A stretch of 6,442 nucleotides of DNA from Saprospiraceae bacterium (GTDB lineage: Bacteria > Bacteroidota > Bacteroidia > Chitinophagales > Saprospiraceae): contig CANETR010000130.1 in NCBI GenBank assembly GCA_947441325.1, positions 1 to 6,442 of the forward strand, read 5' to 3'. The notes beneath the pieces were generated by a model, which had not been told where the DNA came from, ran no database searches, and saw only the letters and a list, made by a program, of their open reading frames with translations. Below, in pieces: positions 6,309 to 6,442 of the stretch (positions are counted from its first letter, which is position 1; each line of letters begins with the position of its first letter). The position numbers and the translations under genes were made by a program.

Positions 6309-6349
6309 CCTTTAACCCGAAAGCCATTTAGAAAATTCGTTTCGCTTCG

Positions 6350-6379
6350 CGGAGCTTTGGTTTACGGAACTTTGTTTCT
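6350..6379. repeat. Imperfect 15-bp tandem duplication
   Basis: Two adjacent 15-mers on the plus strand, CGGAGCTTTGGTTTA and CGGAACTTTGTTTCT, match at 11 of 15 positions. Just before them lies a 5-bp microrepeat TTCGT-TTCGC-TTCGC (6336-6350). This looks like intergenic repeat DNA, not coding sequence. Confidence 0.5.
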
Positions 6380-6411
6380 ATAAATTCAGAAAAAGTGGGA
6401 CTCACCCCAAC

Positions 6412-6442
6412 CCCTCTCTTCACGGCTTCGCCTAAAAGAGGG
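6412..6442. repeat. REP-like hairpin at the window edge
   Basis: CCCTCTCTT (6412-6420) pairs with AAAAGAGGG (6434-6442) with one mismatch, and the loop holds a second small stem GGC-TTC-GCC (6424-6432). The preceding 'CTCACCCCAACCCC' is a familiar lead-in of dispersed CCCTCTC...GAGAGGG intergenic repeats in several bacterial phyla, including Bacteroidota. The stem may continue, since C6411 would pair with the first base beyond the window. It may also work as a bidirectional terminator. Confidence 0.6.

Noticed and set aside
6328..6441. Minus-strand frame open from the window edge for 37 codons, ending in Lys-Arg-Ile-Phe-stop
   Set aside because: It reads straight through the REP-like hairpin and the tandem repeat. 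Such repeats often give spurious frames, and no domain is recognisable. A genuine gene end cannot be fully excluded without the sequence to the right.

Overview
The window is dominated by one very long minus-strand gene. It starts at an ATG at 5921 and is still open at base 1: 1973 complete codons, no stop, C-terminus outside the window. The AT-rich sequence, the signal peptide ending in Leu-Asn-Ala-Gln, the lack of a Shine-Dalgarno sequence, the ASH-type 'SND(x)DE' Ig-like modules and the 'C...LP..W...GCDS' repeats all point to a free-living Bacteroidota (Saprospiria/Chitinophagia/Cytophagia-like). This is inference from protein style, not from a marker gene.

Layout of the giant protein, N to C terminus (bases 5921 down to 1): a signal peptide (1-18/19); an unassigned N-terminal beta-rich domain (about 20-218); two ASH / choice-of-anchor-D-like Ig modules (about 228-333 and 334-443); sixteen tandem cysteine repeats of exactly 52 residues without a single indel (about 451-1275); three more ASH-like modules (about 1277-1388, 1390-1505, 1508-1618); a fibronectin-III-like module (about 1630-1738); a probable CHAP cysteine amidase/peptidase domain (about 1765-1905; Cys1802, His1865, Asn1888); and the start of another Fn3-like module running off the window. 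The picture is a long disulfide-rich exported stalk carrying a cell-wall or peptide hydrolase near its far end. A C-terminal type IX secretion sorting domain would be expected beyond base 1 but cannot be seen.

Within the repeat array, units 6-14 form three copies of a higher-order unit (A-B-C, 156 residues, 468 bp), which indicates segmental duplication. The first unit lacks only its second cysteine and the last unit lacks only its first. Those are exactly the two cysteines that would have no partner if each unit's first cysteine bonded to the next unit's second cysteine, so the sequence suggests a chain of 15 inter-unit disulfides.

Upstream of the gene (5922-6442) lies AT-rich non-coding sequence with a 17-bp dyad, a possible 44-codon minus-strand small ORF (6174-6308), a short 15-bp tandem repeat, and half-known intergenic repeat DNA: a CCCTCT...AGAGGG hairpin that ends at the window edge.
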